From positions 1-50,139 of the forward strand of contig JAFDYQ010000034.1 of assembly GCA_018267365.1 (NCBI GenBank): a stretch of 50,139 nucleotides of DNA, read 5' to 3'. The notes beneath the pieces were generated by a model. That model was given only the letters and a program-made list of their open reading frames with translations. It had not been told where the DNA came from and ran no database searches. This document shows, in pieces, positions 33,879 through 43,362 of this stretch. Made by a program: the position numbers and the translations under genes. The first letter of the stretch is position 1. Each line of letters opens with the position of its first letter. The DNA comes from Bacteroidota bacterium. Its GTDB lineage: Bacteria > Bacteroidota > Bacteroidia > Chitinophagales > LD1.

Positions 33879-36671
33879 ATGCTAAGAAGATCGACACTCG
33901 CCTTATTTCTCATTTGCGCTTGTGCTATTCACGTATTTGCCGCAGGCACGCTCTCCGGTCACATCATAGACGATAAGAAGCAGGCCGTGATCGGTGCCAT
34001 AGTCATGCTGGATAGCAGTACTACACTCGCAGCACAGACAGACTATGATGGCAACTATACTATAGAGAATATACCTGCAGGCCGCCACATGATCCGGATC
34101 AGCTATGTATCCTACACCACTATCAACCAGGAAATACAGATCAATGAAGGGGCCAATACGAATGATGTAACACTGGAGCCCGAGGCACAAAAGATCAAGG
34201 AGGTGACTGTACAGGAGGTCCGCCGCCGCAATACTGAAAATGCAGTAAACCTGGAGATACGCAAAGCTAATAGCATCGTGAGTGGTATCTCATCTGCTCA
34301 GATACAAAAAACCCAGGACCGCAGTGCAGCCGATGTAGTAAAGCGCATACCCGGTGTGACGATAGTGGACGGCAGGTTTATCAATATCCGCGGACTGAAT
34401 GATAGATATAACAATGTCTTTCTCAACGATGCAGCCGCTCCAAGCTCTGAGGCAGACCGTCGGGCTTTCTCCTTTGATGTGATCCCCAGCGGCATGATAG
34501 AGCGCATCCTCATTTATAAGACTCCCTCCGCTGAGCTACCGGGAGATTTTGCCGGAGGCATGGTCAAAATATATACACCGGCTATGCCTGATAAGAACTC
34601 TGTCACGGTGAGCTATACTACCTCCTTTAGAGAGGGCAGTACTTTCCAGCCATTTTTCAGTACTGCCGGTAGCAAGACGGATATGCTTGGCTTCGATAAT
34701 GGCTATAGGAATATGCCGGCAGGGACACCGTCATACATCCAAAAAAATAATCCGAATATAAGCGGTATCACCAAGTCATTTAATAACGACTGGGGCATCA
34801 ACCGCGGGCAGTCTATACCTGACCAGCGGGCGGCCTTTACGCTACAGCGAGTCGTCAAGAAGGGTAAATTCCAGTTTGGCAATACCACAGCACTCACCTA
34901 TACCAATACACAGACTACCTATCTGATACACAGGGCCGACTATGACTCTGTAGGCAAAAATATGGAGCAGTCTGATACGGTGAGTACCCGCACAGTGTAT
35001 AGCGGGATCATGGAGAATATGGCGTTCAAATGGGGGGGCAATCAGATAGAGGTCAAGGCACTGCTCAATCAGATGGGTATGTCTCAGACTACGCTGCGCA
35101 ATGATACCTTCAATGGCAAAAATGAACGTTTCTACGCTGAGTACTATCAGCAGCGTACCACAGCACTCACGCAGCTGGCGGGTGGCCATCACTTCAATGA
35201 TGACGCCACTATATATAGCTGGAACCTGAGCTATGCCTACAGCGCGCGCAAAGAACCCGATTTCAAAAGGATAAAATTCTCGTACAATCCTTATGACTCG
35301 CTCTACAAAGCTCAGGTGGCAAATGTGGTAGATCCCGTCAACGGTGGCGGCAGGTTTTATTCAGACCTCAAGGAACATGTTTTTTCCTTCAATCATGGTA
35401 TCAGGCAGAATATCAAAACGCCGCGATATACATTTGAGCTGTCTGCGGGCAACTATGTAGAGTACAAGACCCGCAGCTTTGCGGCCAGGTTGATAGGCTA
35501 TACCATCAGGCCCAGTGCTACGGCGCAGCATCTGCTGGAGCAGCCGCTGGCTACTATTTTTGACCCGACGGTAGTGGGCGAGTCTACCAATTTCCGCCTC
35601 GATGAGATCACGAGTCCCTCAGACGCTTACAAAGCGCAAAATCTCCAGATAGCTTCTTACGTCAATTTTGTATTCCCTGTAGAGAATATCATGAAGATCA
35701 TAGTAGGCGTGCGGCATGAATACAATAAGCAGTCGCTGCAGAGCCATGTCAACCTGGATAGCGTGAGCCCGAGTATCGTGACACATTTTGTATTGCCTTC
35801 ATTCAATGCAGCATTCAATATCCATCCAAACATGCTGATCAGGGCAGCCTACGGCATGACGGTCAATAGGCCGGAGTTCAGAGAGTGGTCACCGTTTTAC
35901 TTTTATGACTTCCAGCTCAGTGCTGGCAACTATGGTTCTCTCTTCCCGACAGTGTTTTATCCCAATGGTACACTGCTGAATGTGGCTAAGATCCAGAATG
36001 TAGATCTGCGTTATGAGTTTTATCCTTCTCCGGGAGATATGATACACGTAGGTGGCTTCTTCAAGTATTTCAAAGACCCTATACAGCAGGTGATCACACC
36101 CACCGGGGGTAATGATAGCAAGGGGTTTACTTTTATCAACGGAGATCATGCCTATACAGCGGGGGCCGAAGTGGATATACGCAAGAACCTTGGATTCATG
36201 CAGCACTCTGCTCGCAATGTGATGGCTGATTTCAATTTGGTTTTGAATGCAGCCTATATTTATTCACGGCTGTACCTGCCTGATCTGCCATCCCTCAGTC
36301 ATACTACGCAGCTACAGGGCCAGTCTCCATATATCGTTAATGCAGGTCTCTATTATCAGAATGATAGCATAGGTCTGCAGGCCTCCCTTCTTTACAACGT
36401 TTCAGGCCCGCGGATCTACGCTATTGGTAATCAGTTTTATCCCAATATTGGAGAAATGCCAAAGCACAGTCTGGATTTGACACTGTCCTACACCGTGTTT
36501 AAGCGCCTTACTTTTATTGTGGCTATACAAGATATATTGGCTCAATCGTCTCGCCTGGTGCTGGATATAGACCGCAACGGAAAGTTTGATACGAGGCATG
36601 GCTTGGATAGGGAGATACGCAGCTATGTGATGAACCGCTATTATTCTGTCGGGGTAAGAGCTAAATTTTGA
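33879..36671 (+). CDS. TonB-dependent receptor with carboxypeptidase-like N-domain
   Basis: This 930-residue outer-membrane receptor has a signal peptide to about Ala22. A carboxypeptidase-D regulatory-like beta-sandwich follows (~24-105; GTLSGHIIDDKKQAVIGA, YDGNYTIENIPAGRHMI). The plug domain (~125-245) has RSAADVVKRIPGVTIVDGRF, INIRGLNDRYNNV and the TonB-plug end FAGGMVKIYTP. The rest is a 22-strand-type barrel ending in an aromatic strand (YYSVGVRAKF). No SusD partner is present, so it is not a typical glycan-uptake system. It overlaps the cytochrome gene by 1 nt, and a T9SS-secreted protein follows; the trio suggests shared function, perhaps metal- or cofactor-related. Confidence 0.9.
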   Translation: MLRRSTLALFLICACAIHVFAAGTLSGHIIDDKKQAVIGAIVMLDSSTTLAAQTDYDGNYTIENIPAGRHMIRISYVSYTTINQEIQINEGANTNDVTLEPEAQKIKEVTVQEVRRRNTENAVNLEIRKANSIVSGISSAQIQKTQDRSAADVVKRIPGVTIVDGRFINIRGLNDRYNNVFLNDAAAPSSEADRRAFSFDVIPSGMIERILIYKTPSAELPGDFAGGMVKIYTPAMPDKNSVTVSYTTSFREGSTFQPFFSTAGSKTDMLGFDNGYRNMPAGTPSYIQKNNPNISGITKSFNNDWGINRGQSIPDQRAAFTLQRVVKKGKFQFGNTTALTYTNTQTTYLIHRADYDSVGKNMEQSDTVSTRTVYSGIMENMAFKWGGNQIEVKALLNQMGMSQTTLRNDTFNGKNERFYAEYYQQRTTALTQLAGGHHFNDDATIYSWNLSYAYSARKEPDFKRIKFSYNPYDSLYKAQVANVVDPVNGGGRFYSDLKEHVFSFNHGIRQNIKTPRYTFELSAGNYVEYKTRSFAARLIGYTIRPSATAQHLLEQPLATIFDPTVVGESTNFRLDEITSPSDAYKAQNLQIASYVNFVFPVENIMKIIVGVRHEYNKQSLQSHVNLDSVSPSIVTHFVLPSFNAAFNIHPNMLIRAAYGMTVNRPEFREWSPFYFYDFQLSAGNYGSLFPTVFYPNGTLLNVAKIQNVDLRYEFYPSPGDMIHVGGFFKYFKDPIQQVITPTGGNDSKGFTFINGDHAYTAGAEVDIRKNLGFMQHSARNVMADFNLVLNAAYIYSRLYLPDLPSLSHTTQLQGQSPYIVNAGLYYQNDSIGLQASLLYNVSGPRIYAIGNQFYPNIGEMPKHSLDLTLSYTVFKRLTFIVAIQDILAQSSRLVLDIDRNGKFDTRHGLDREIRSYVMNRYYSVGVRAKF

Positions 36672-37072
36672 TGAGGCGGTCTTTTCATATACTCCTGCTT
36701 ATTGTCTTTGTCACAGAGCAAGGCTGCACCAGAGATAAGGCGGCACTACCCATGGCAGACAAAATCATCTGTGACAGTATGTCTGTCAGTTATCATTCCT
36801 GTGTCAAACCGATCCTTCAAAGTAACTGCTACAGCTGCCATTCGGACTCTGCCTCTGCAGGCGGCTCAGCTGGCTTTGACATAGAAGACTTCTCTCAGTT
36901 AAAGTTCTATCTCAATTATTACTATCACAATGATAGCGTCTATGGTTCCAAATTTATGCGTGCCATTGAGCATAAGTCGGGCGTCCTGGTCATGCCCCCA
37001 TCATATAAGATACCGGATTCATCTATTGCTATCATCAGAAGCTGGATCAGGCTCGGTGCTCCGGATAGCTAG
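36671..37072 (+). CDS. Cytochrome c-type lipoprotein
   Basis: This 133-residue protein has a lipoprotein signal (lipobox TEQGC, lipidated Cys19) and a single c-type heme site CYSCH (53-57). A probable distal Met ligand is in LVMPPSYK (Met108). The remaining helical segments fit a small monoheme domain of the type annotated as planctomycete-like cytochrome c. The ATG overlaps the receptor's TGA by one base, so the two are translationally coupled. It presumably sits in the periplasm or on a membrane surface as a one-electron carrier; its partner is unknown. Confidence 0.8.
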   Translation: MRRSFHILLLIVFVTEQGCTRDKAALPMADKIICDSMSVSYHSCVKPILQSNCYSCHSDSASAGGSAGFDIEDFSQLKFYLNYYYHNDSVYGSKFMRAIEHKSGVLVMPPSYKIPDSSIAIIRSWIRLGAPDS

Positions 37073-37175
37073 TATCCAGTGTGTATAACTGATCTCAATG
37101 AAACTGAATCTTAATTCGGAGGTAAACATTTAATAACATCTCCGAAGGACTTTTGCCGCAACAAAACTAAGCATA

Positions 37176-39080
37176 ATGAAAAAGTTCTATCAAACACTAT
37201 CCACCTGCCTGCTGGCGCTGGGTTTTTGTGGCGCGGTGTCTGCGCAATCCTTCACCAAGGTGACGGTACAAGACAGTATCTCTACAGATACACACTGGAC
37301 CAATGACCGTCAGTACCTGCTGAAAGGCTACGTATATGTGACCAATGGTACTACGCTGACCATAGATCCGGGTACCGTGATCCGCGGGGACAAGCAGACC
37401 AAGGGTGCGCTGATCATAGAGCGCGGTGCCAAGATCATGGCTATGGGTACAGCACAGCAGCCGATCGTATTTACATCAAACGAATCTCAGGGCAATCGCT
37501 CATACGGCGACTGGGGTGGTGTGATTCTCTGCGGCAAAGCTCCTAACAACTGGGCCTCGGGTACGGCTCAGGTAGAAGGTGGCCCTCGCTCGCTCTACGG
37601 AGGTACAGACCCGCATGACAATAGCGGTGAGATGCACTACGTACGTATCGAGTTTCCCGGTATCGCCTTCTCTCCAAACAATGAGGTGAACGGTCTCACT
37701 TTCTGCTCTGTAGGTGATGCTACACAGATAGACCACATCCAGGTTTCTTATTCCGGCGATGACTCTTATGAGTGGTTTGGCGGTACAGTCAATACTAAGT
37801 ATATGGTAGCCCTCGGTACATGGGATGATGACTTTGACAATGATAACGGCTACTCTGGCCTGAATCAATATGGTATCAGCCTGCGCGATCCATATGCTGC
37901 TGACAACTCCGGCTCAAAGGCATGGGAGTCTGATAGCTATCAGAATGGTACAGTGACCGGTCTGGGTGGCAATACAATGCCTACCAAGCCGGTATTTGCA
38001 AACTATACAGTGATAGGTCCGCTGGTACAGCCTAGCTCTACATCTTATGACCCTCAGTTTGTAGCTGGCGTACACATGCGCCGTGGCAGCTCTATGAGCC
38101 TGCTGAATAGCGTAGTGGTAGGTTACCCGGCAGGTCTGCTGATAGATGAGTCTGACTCTACTGCATTCGGCTCTACGATAGCTAATCTGGTGAGCGGCAG
38201 CGCAGAATTTAAAAACAACGCCATAGCTGGCATCCAGCTGAATAGCGCCGGCGGCGGCAAAGAAGTAGTACTCGTGTACAACGGTGCCCGGTCCCTCACA
38301 GCTACCAACCTGCCTAGCCCCGACACTACAGGCAGTGGTGTATTCTCATTTGGTCCCTGGTCTGGTCCCTGGGCATTTATCAAGGATGCGGCTAACATGG
38401 ATAAGATTTACGCTACTGAGCAAAATGGTCTGCGTATCCAGAATCCATTTAATCTGACCAATCCTGACTTTACTCCTACCAGTACTTCACCTATATCGTA
38501 CAATTCTACTGCACTGCCTTCATACGTGACTGCCGGCGGTACACTGGATCCATTCTCAAACGGTAAGGTATATCCATACGATCCTACCAAGCCTATCAAC
38601 ACAGATACGACTGCCCTTTTCATCAACTACAATGCCCCTACACTGATGCCGAACCTGACGAGCAGCAAACTGTCTGGCAGCTTCTTCACACCGGAAAATC
38701 ATATCGGCGCTCAAAACGCTAATACTGCAAAATGGACAGCAGGCTGGACCAACTGGGATCCAAACAATACAGACTATGATAGCCGCTCTTCTTCTACAGG
38801 TATAGCTACCTACAATGAAGAAAAACTATACCTGCAAGTGTCTCCGAATCCGGCGCAGAATGAAGCTGTACTCGGCTATGCACTGGCCACTAACTCTGAC
38901 CTTAACATCACCATCTATGACATGATGGGCCAGCAGGTCAAGACCATTCTCGATGAGAAGAATGTGGCTGCCGGCAAGTATGCTTTCAAATTTGAAACTG
39001 CAGATCTGAGCACAGGCGTCTATATCATCAATGTCACTACCGAAACAGCTCATGCTGCTATCAGGCTGGCTGTGAAATAA
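37176..39080 (+). CDS. T9SS-secreted repetitive beta-strand (beta-helix-like) protein
   Basis: This 634-residue exported protein has a signal peptide ending at SAQ. It then has short strands and turns typical of parallel beta-helix-like proteins (LLKGYVYVTNGTTLTIDPG, ALIIERGAKIMAMGT, QPIVFTSNE, WGGVILCGKAP). The C-terminal ~80 residues are a T9SS type A sorting domain (VSPNPAQNEAVLGY, ISIYDMMGQQVKT-like block, LSTGVYIINVTTE). Function is unknown; such proteins often accompany TonB receptors in Bacteroidota. It is 103 bp after the cytochrome gene and ends in a strong terminator, making it the last gene of the cluster. Confidence 0.8.
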   Translation: MKKFYQTLSTCLLALGFCGAVSAQSFTKVTVQDSISTDTHWTNDRQYLLKGYVYVTNGTTLTIDPGTVIRGDKQTKGALIIERGAKIMAMGTAQQPIVFTSNESQGNRSYGDWGGVILCGKAPNNWASGTAQVEGGPRSLYGGTDPHDNSGEMHYVRIEFPGIAFSPNNEVNGLTFCSVGDATQIDHIQVSYSGDDSYEWFGGTVNTKYMVALGTWDDDFDNDNGYSGLNQYGISLRDPYAADNSGSKAWESDSYQNGTVTGLGGNTMPTKPVFANYTVIGPLVQPSSTSYDPQFVAGVHMRRGSSMSLLNSVVVGYPAGLLIDESDSTAFGSTIANLVSGSAEFKNNAIAGIQLNSAGGGKEVVLVYNGARSLTATNLPSPDTTGSGVFSFGPWSGPWAFIKDAANMDKIYATEQNGLRIQNPFNLTNPDFTPTSTSPISYNSTALPSYVTAGGTLDPFSNGKVYPYDPTKPINTDTTALFINYNAPTLMPNLTSSKLSGSFFTPENHIGAQNANTAKWTAGWTNWDPNNTDYDSRSSSTGIATYNEEKLYLQVSPNPAQNEAVLGYALATNSDLNITIYDMMGQQVKTILDEKNVAAGKYAFKFETADLSTGVYIINVTTETAHAAIRLAVK

Positions 39081-39107
39081 GAATACGATTTGATCTCTCT
39101 CCTTCAG

Positions 39108-39136
39108 ACCCTTGCCTGAAAAGGCAAGGGTTTTTT
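39108..39136 (+). terminator. Rho-independent terminator of the TonB receptor cluster
   Basis: A ten-pair perfect stem (ACCCTTGCCT / AGGCAAGGGT) with a GAAA loop is followed by five more T residues, 27 bp after the stop of the T9SS protein. Confidence 0.9.
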
Positions 39137-39172
39137 GCTTTCTCGGGGTGGCGGGGGTTTGGGAAAAATCAA

Positions 39173-39180
39173 TACTTTTG
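39173..39180 (+). promoter_or_regulatory. -7 promoter box of the acyltransferase gene
   Basis: TACTTTTG is an exact TAnnTTTG match 17 bp before the ATG at 39198. A -33 TTG at the right distance was not found. Confidence 0.4.
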
Positions 39181-39197
39181 GATACAAAATAAGAGAC

Positions 39198-40460
39198 ATG
39201 GCAGAAGCGATCAGACTGGGCCGGATGACGGATACGATGGAGGAGGGATTTGTAGCAGAGATCAATGTGAAGGTGGGTGATACTGTAAAAGTAGGTGATG
39301 CTGTGGCTGACATAGAGACAGACAAGGCTACACTACCGCTGGAATCGTATTACAATGGTACGATACTGCACATAGCGGTCAAAAAGGGCGATACGCTGCC
39401 CCTCAATTCACTGGTGGCCGTAGTAGGCAAGCCCGGGGAGAATTTTTCGGCACTGCTCAGTGATACAGGTGCTGGAAAACAGGAAGAGTCAAAGGCTCCG
39501 GCAGAGCAGCCTGCATCTGAGAGCAAAGCACCTGCACAGCAGGCCTCTACCAGTACACCGGTGCAGCAGCCGGCTGCTACGACAGCTCAGGTAGTGATGC
39601 CTGAGGATGGGCGCGTGAAAGCATCGCCTCTGGCCAAAGCGATAGCAAGGGAAAAGGGAATAGATCTCAGCAAAGTAAATGGCTCAGGTGAGGAGGGAAG
39701 GATAGTAAAGAAGGACCTGGAGAATGTGAGCGCCACTCCTGTAGCTGCCGCGCCGGTAGCAAAGGTGTATACGAGCGAGGAATCATATACAGATACCAAG
39801 GTGTCTCAGATGCGCAAGAGCATAGCTAAGCGCCTCTCACAGTCTAAAAATGATAACCCGCACTTCTACCTCACCGTAGATGTGAATATGGACAAAGCAG
39901 TGGCGCTCCGCACAGAGCTGAATAATCTGCTCCCGGCAAAAGTTTCTTTCAATGACTTTGTGATCAAGGCGGTGGCACTGAGCCTACGCCAGCATCCCGC
40001 TGTCAATAGCTCATGGATGGGTGATACGATCCGCCGCTATAGCCATATACATGTCGGCATGGCCGTCGCGGTAGATGAGGGCCTGCTGGTACCGGTCATC
40101 AAATTTGCAGATAATAAGAGCATCTCTGATATCGCAGCAGAAGCAAAGGGCTGGGGCGAAAAGGCGAAGAACAAAAAGCTGCTTCCTGCCGATATGGAGG
40201 GCAGCACCTTTACGATATCTAATCTCGGAATGTTTGGTATAGAGGAGTTCACCGCGATCATCAATGAGCCAAATGCCTGCATCCTGGCAGTAGGCGCTAT
40301 CCGCCAGACACCAATAGTAGTGAATGGTGAGATCAAGGTAGGCAATATGATGAAGCTGACCCTCTCCTCAGACCATCGGGCAGTAGACGGCGCAGTAGGT
40401 GCTAAGTTTATGCAGACCCTGAAGCAGATGCTGGAGGAGCCTATGAGAATATTTATCTGA
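39198..40460 (+). CDS. Dihydrolipoamide acyltransferase (E2 of a 2-oxoacid dehydrogenase, probably pyruvate)
   Basis: The protein has 420 residues. The N-terminal lipoyl domain (1-80) carries the lipoylated Lys43 in DIETDKATLP. A Pro/Ala/Gln-rich flexible linker (~100-140) leads to the E3/E1-binding domain (ASPLAKAIAREKGIDLSKVNG). The catalytic acyltransferase domain (~195-420) has the active-site DHRAVDG with His393. The single lipoyl domain and the linker fit E2p of Bacteroidota. E1 and E3 genes are not adjacent, so the substrate is inferred rather than shown. The frame is open upstream, but ATG 39198 gives the standard start directly before the lipoyl domain. Confidence 0.92.
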   Translation: MAEAIRLGRMTDTMEEGFVAEINVKVGDTVKVGDAVADIETDKATLPLESYYNGTILHIAVKKGDTLPLNSLVAVVGKPGENFSALLSDTGAGKQEESKAPAEQPASESKAPAQQASTSTPVQQPAATTAQVVMPEDGRVKASPLAKAIAREKGIDLSKVNGSGEEGRIVKKDLENVSATPVAAAPVAKVYTSEESYTDTKVSQMRKSIAKRLSQSKNDNPHFYLTVDVNMDKAVALRTELNNLLPAKVSFNDFVIKAVALSLRQHPAVNSSWMGDTIRRYSHIHVGMAVAVDEGLLVPVIKFADNKSISDIAAEAKGWGEKAKNKKLLPADMEGSTFTISNLGMFGIEEFTAIINEPNACILAVGAIRQTPIVVNGEIKVGNMMKLTLSSDHRAVDGAVGAKFMQTLKQMLEEPMRIFI

Positions 40461-40514
40461 TAATTATTGTATTGCCTTTTGTATTAAAGTCCCTTTTGAG
40501 GATTAGGGGCCAAC

Positions 40515-40542
40515 AAAAAAAGCGGCCTAAGCCGCTTTTTTT
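40515..40542. terminator. Bidirectional terminator
   Basis: AAAAAAAGCGGC-CTAA-GCCGCTTTTTTT is symmetric with A and T tracts on both sides and lies between two convergent genes, so it can act in both directions. Confidence 0.9.
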
Positions 40543-40560
40543 GCTTGCTAATGAAAAACT

Positions 40561-40827
40561 TTAGTCTAGTATGATGTCTACTACAGAGTTGATGGGGATG
40601 AATACACCTCCACGCAGTACGATAAATTTATCTGTACGAGCCCAGACGCGTGATACGATCTCACTCTGGCCCTCTTCAGTATTGAATATGATACGGACAT
40701 TATTGTAATAATTATTGCCCATCAGCATTGCCATATATAGTTTCTGGTCTTTCATTTTGATCCGCTCCTGTGTGTGTGAATTTGTTTCATTTTTAAAGGT
40801 CACTTTCAGCAGCTCGCTTGTGTCCAT
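40561..40827 (-). CDS. Hypothetical small protein
   Basis: This is an 88-residue soluble protein starting at ATG 40827 (MDTSELLKVTFKNET); the frame extends to ATG 40857. It reads as a small beta-barrel-like domain with alternating strands (VRIIFNTEEGQSEIVSRVWARTD, FIVLRGGVFIPINSVVDI). The pattern of a strongly curved sheet ending in IPINSVVDIIL resembles short conserved Bacteroidota proteins of unknown function. It converges on the acyltransferase gene through the bidirectional terminator. Confidence 0.7.
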   Translation of the reverse strand: MDTSELLKVTFKNETNSHTQERIKMKDQKLYMAMLMGNNYYNNVRIIFNTEEGQSEIVSRVWARTDKFIVLRGGVFIPINSVVDIILD

Positions 40828-41092
40828 TCTTTTTGCGGCACCCATTGTCAAAAACATTTTGCAGCCATACGGCCTACAGTTAATAATATTCTTCTATCAA
40901 GGGTTGATATGCCGGGAGCGGCGTAGGGGGTATGTTTTCTTATACGTAGCCTAAGCAAAAAGGTTCTAAGAGAGGGTTGGATTTTTTGTGGCAGGTGCGG
41001 CAGTCCGTCTGAAGGCGGGGCTTATGGCAAGGGAAAATTACGTAGATTCCATGCAGGATCACCCGTAGAGTTTGGGGCAATAAGTCCTGCGC

Positions 41093-42043
41093 ATGAAACG
41101 CTTTCTGATAAAAATATCTGTCTTTGTTTTACTCTTAGGTTTCGCGTGCCTGATCATCTTGCTCCTGCCTATAGATAAGCGATACCAGTATGCCTTTTCA
41201 AAGACTGACTGTACGGCAAAGTCTAACTATATATATCATAGGCTCTACCAAGATACCACGGCTGTAGATGTAGTATTTATAGGTAGCTCTCATACGATGT
41301 GTGGTATCAATGACTCCATTGTGCACTTGCGATTGCAGGAGTCCGGCGTGCATGCTACAATAGCCAATCTGGCCATCTGCCGTCTGGGGCGCAATATGGA
41401 CTATGTGATCATCAAAGACCTGCTACGCACTAAGCACCCGCGCTTGATCGTGCTGGAGGTCAAACAGGAGGAGCCTGACCGCAGTCATCCCGAGTTTGGG
41501 TATAGAGCCGATCTAGCAGATGTACTGATGCCTGCATCTCCCATAGATCTCAGCTATTTCACTGATGTGGCCAATGCCTTTGTCATGAGGACTGCAGCGC
41601 TGAAGGATAGAATAGCAGGAGAGGACCTACTGACTCCATATGAGTCTCCATCAGTGAGTATCTATCGGCAGCAGCGGGTGGCAGATACTGCTGTACTGGT
41701 GCAGGGTGCGCGCAGGCGCTGGGAGCGCTACTACAGCCAGCCCCGTGTCGCATGGCTGGATAGCCTGACGCTGAGCTATCCCAAAGCATATATGGCTGAG
41801 ATCATGCGGCTGGAGCAAGAGGGCCATGCCAGGGTCGTATTTCTTTACATACCTAACTATGGGTATCCGTGGCGCAAACCTCGTGAGCTGGCATACTATC
41901 GCCAGCTGGCTGATGTGTACCTGATGCCGGAGGCTTTCTTTGATGATACAAAGCACTGGATAGAAGACGAGCACCTCAATGCTGACGGTGCCACTATACT
42001 CAGTGATTCGGCTGCTGCATATATAGCGCGCCAGCTACGCTGA
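41093..42043 (+). CDS. Membrane-anchored SGNH-like protein of unknown function
   Basis: The protein has 316 residues. One N-terminal membrane helix (~5-26) anchors an extracytoplasmic domain. An SGNH-type nucleophile region VDVVFIGSSHTMCGIND (Ser65/66) and a C-terminal DEHLNADGATILSD that could hold the Asp-His pair suggest a distant SGNH/GDSL-like fold. The middle Asn block is not obvious. It could be an envelope acetylesterase-like or structural protein. It converges with lysC: its TGA and the lysC stop are immediately adjacent. Confidence 0.65.
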   Translation: MKRFLIKISVFVLLLGFACLIILLLPIDKRYQYAFSKTDCTAKSNYIYHRLYQDTTAVDVVFIGSSHTMCGINDSIVHLRLQESGVHATIANLAICRLGRNMDYVIIKDLLRTKHPRLIVLEVKQEEPDRSHPEFGYRADLADVLMPASPIDLSYFTDVANAFVMRTAALKDRIAGEDLLTPYESPSVSIYRQQRVADTAVLVQGARRRWERYYSQPRVAWLDSLTLSYPKAYMAEIMRLEQEGHARVVFLYIPNYGYPWRKPRELAYYRQLADVYLMPEAFFDDTKHWIEDEHLNADGATILSDSAAAYIARQLR

Positions 42044-43306
42044 TCACTCGCGCAGCAGTACCTGTATGGTCTGCCGCGAGATCTGCCGCAGCAGGATGTC
42101 CTTATCTTTTGTGAGGCGGTCTATGATGCCGGTATTATAGTGGCGGATGGTGAGCAGCGTCAGCTTCTCATTGCGTACTATCTGAAAGTCATCTTGCAGC
42201 TCCTCCATGATATTCTCGATCTTCTCTTTCTTGGTATCTACACATATCGAGAAGCTGATCGCAGCGTTCTGCATCATATTGATGCGCAGGCGGTGGGCCG
42301 CAAAAACCGAGAATACCTTTGACAGGTGGTCTTCTGCGATAAAGGAGAAGTCCTTGGCCGAAAAGGAGAGGAGCGTCTGGTCGCGCTTCAGGATGATAAC
42401 CGGCGGCAGGAAGCTCGTGTTTGCATTAGCGGATATCACGCTACCGCGCTTGGCTGAGTCTACAAAGGAACGCACCTCCAGCGGGATATTCTTATTCTGC
42501 AGTGGTTTGATCGTCTTGGGGTGTATCACACTCGCGCCGTAGTAGGTCATCTCTATGGCCTCCAGGTAGCTGATCTCACTGAGAAACTGCGCATCTGGAA
42601 ACTCCTTAGGGTCGCCATTCATCACACCGGCCACGTCCTTCCACACGGTCATGCGCTCTGCATCCAGGCAGAAAGAAAAAATAGCCGCAGTATAGTCAGA
42701 CCCCTCGCGACCGAGCGTAGTCGTAAAGCCCTCCGGCGTGCAGCCCACAAAGCCCTGGGTGATCACAAAGGCATCTTTAGTGAGAGCCGGTATTACCGAT
42801 TGAACTGCTTTCTCAGTTTTCTTCCAGTCTATCTTGCCCTCAGTGTAGGCGTTGTCAGTATGGATGCACTCCTTGGCATCTAGGAAATGATTCGAGATGC
42901 CCTGTGCATTGCAATAAGCGCTCACGATGGCGGTAGAGATATATTCACCCAGTGATACTACCTGGTCGTAGATGAAGTTATAGTTGTGCGTCTGATTGCC
43001 TAGCAGAAAGGTACGTACCTTTTCGACTAGCGCTTTAACAGTAGCAGCAGCAGTTTCTCCCTTGCCATCAAACAGCTCATGGATGATCGGCAGGTGTTTG
43101 TCAAAAACACCATCCAGCGCCGCCTGCCACGCAGCATCTTTCGCATCGTAGAGGTTGACCACTTTCTCCAGTTCGTTAGTGGTCTTGCCCATGGCAGAGA
43201 TCACTACTACTTTATCTTTTGAGTTGTACTCGCGGAGTATAGCCGCTACATTCCTGACTGCGGGAGCATCCTTGACCGATGCACCGCCAAACTTATAAAC
43301 CTGCAT
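42044..43306 (-). CDS. lysC: Aspartate kinase
   Basis: This 420-residue monofunctional aspartokinase catalyses the first step of the Asp-derived amino-acid pathway (Lys, Thr, Met, diaminopimelate). Signatures are the N-terminal MQVYKFGGASVKDA, the catalytic GFTTTLGREGSDYTAA block (Gly-Arg-Glu-Gly-Ser-Asp), and YGASVIHPKTIKP. Two C-terminal ACT-like segments (residues ~300-420) are the likely feedback-regulation site. No homoserine dehydrogenase domain follows. Confidence 0.94.
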   Translation of the reverse strand: MQVYKFGGASVKDAPAVRNVAAILREYNSKDKVVVISAMGKTTNELEKVVNLYDAKDAAWQAALDGVFDKHLPIIHELFDGKGETAAATVKALVEKVRTFLLGNQTHNYNFIYDQVVSLGEYISTAIVSAYCNAQGISNHFLDAKECIHTDNAYTEGKIDWKKTEKAVQSVIPALTKDAFVITQGFVGCTPEGFTTTLGREGSDYTAAIFSFCLDAERMTVWKDVAGVMNGDPKEFPDAQFLSEISYLEAIEMTYYGASVIHPKTIKPLQNKNIPLEVRSFVDSAKRGSVISANANTSFLPPVIILKRDQTLLSFSAKDFSFIAEDHLSKVFSVFAAHRLRINMMQNAAISFSICVDTKKEKIENIMEELQDDFQIVRNEKLTLLTIRHYNTGIIDRLTKDKDILLRQISRQTIQVLLRE

Positions 43307-43362
43307 GTAGCGAGATTAAAGACTAAAAGTGTAAAATTTGAATATGTATTTTTTTAAAATCA

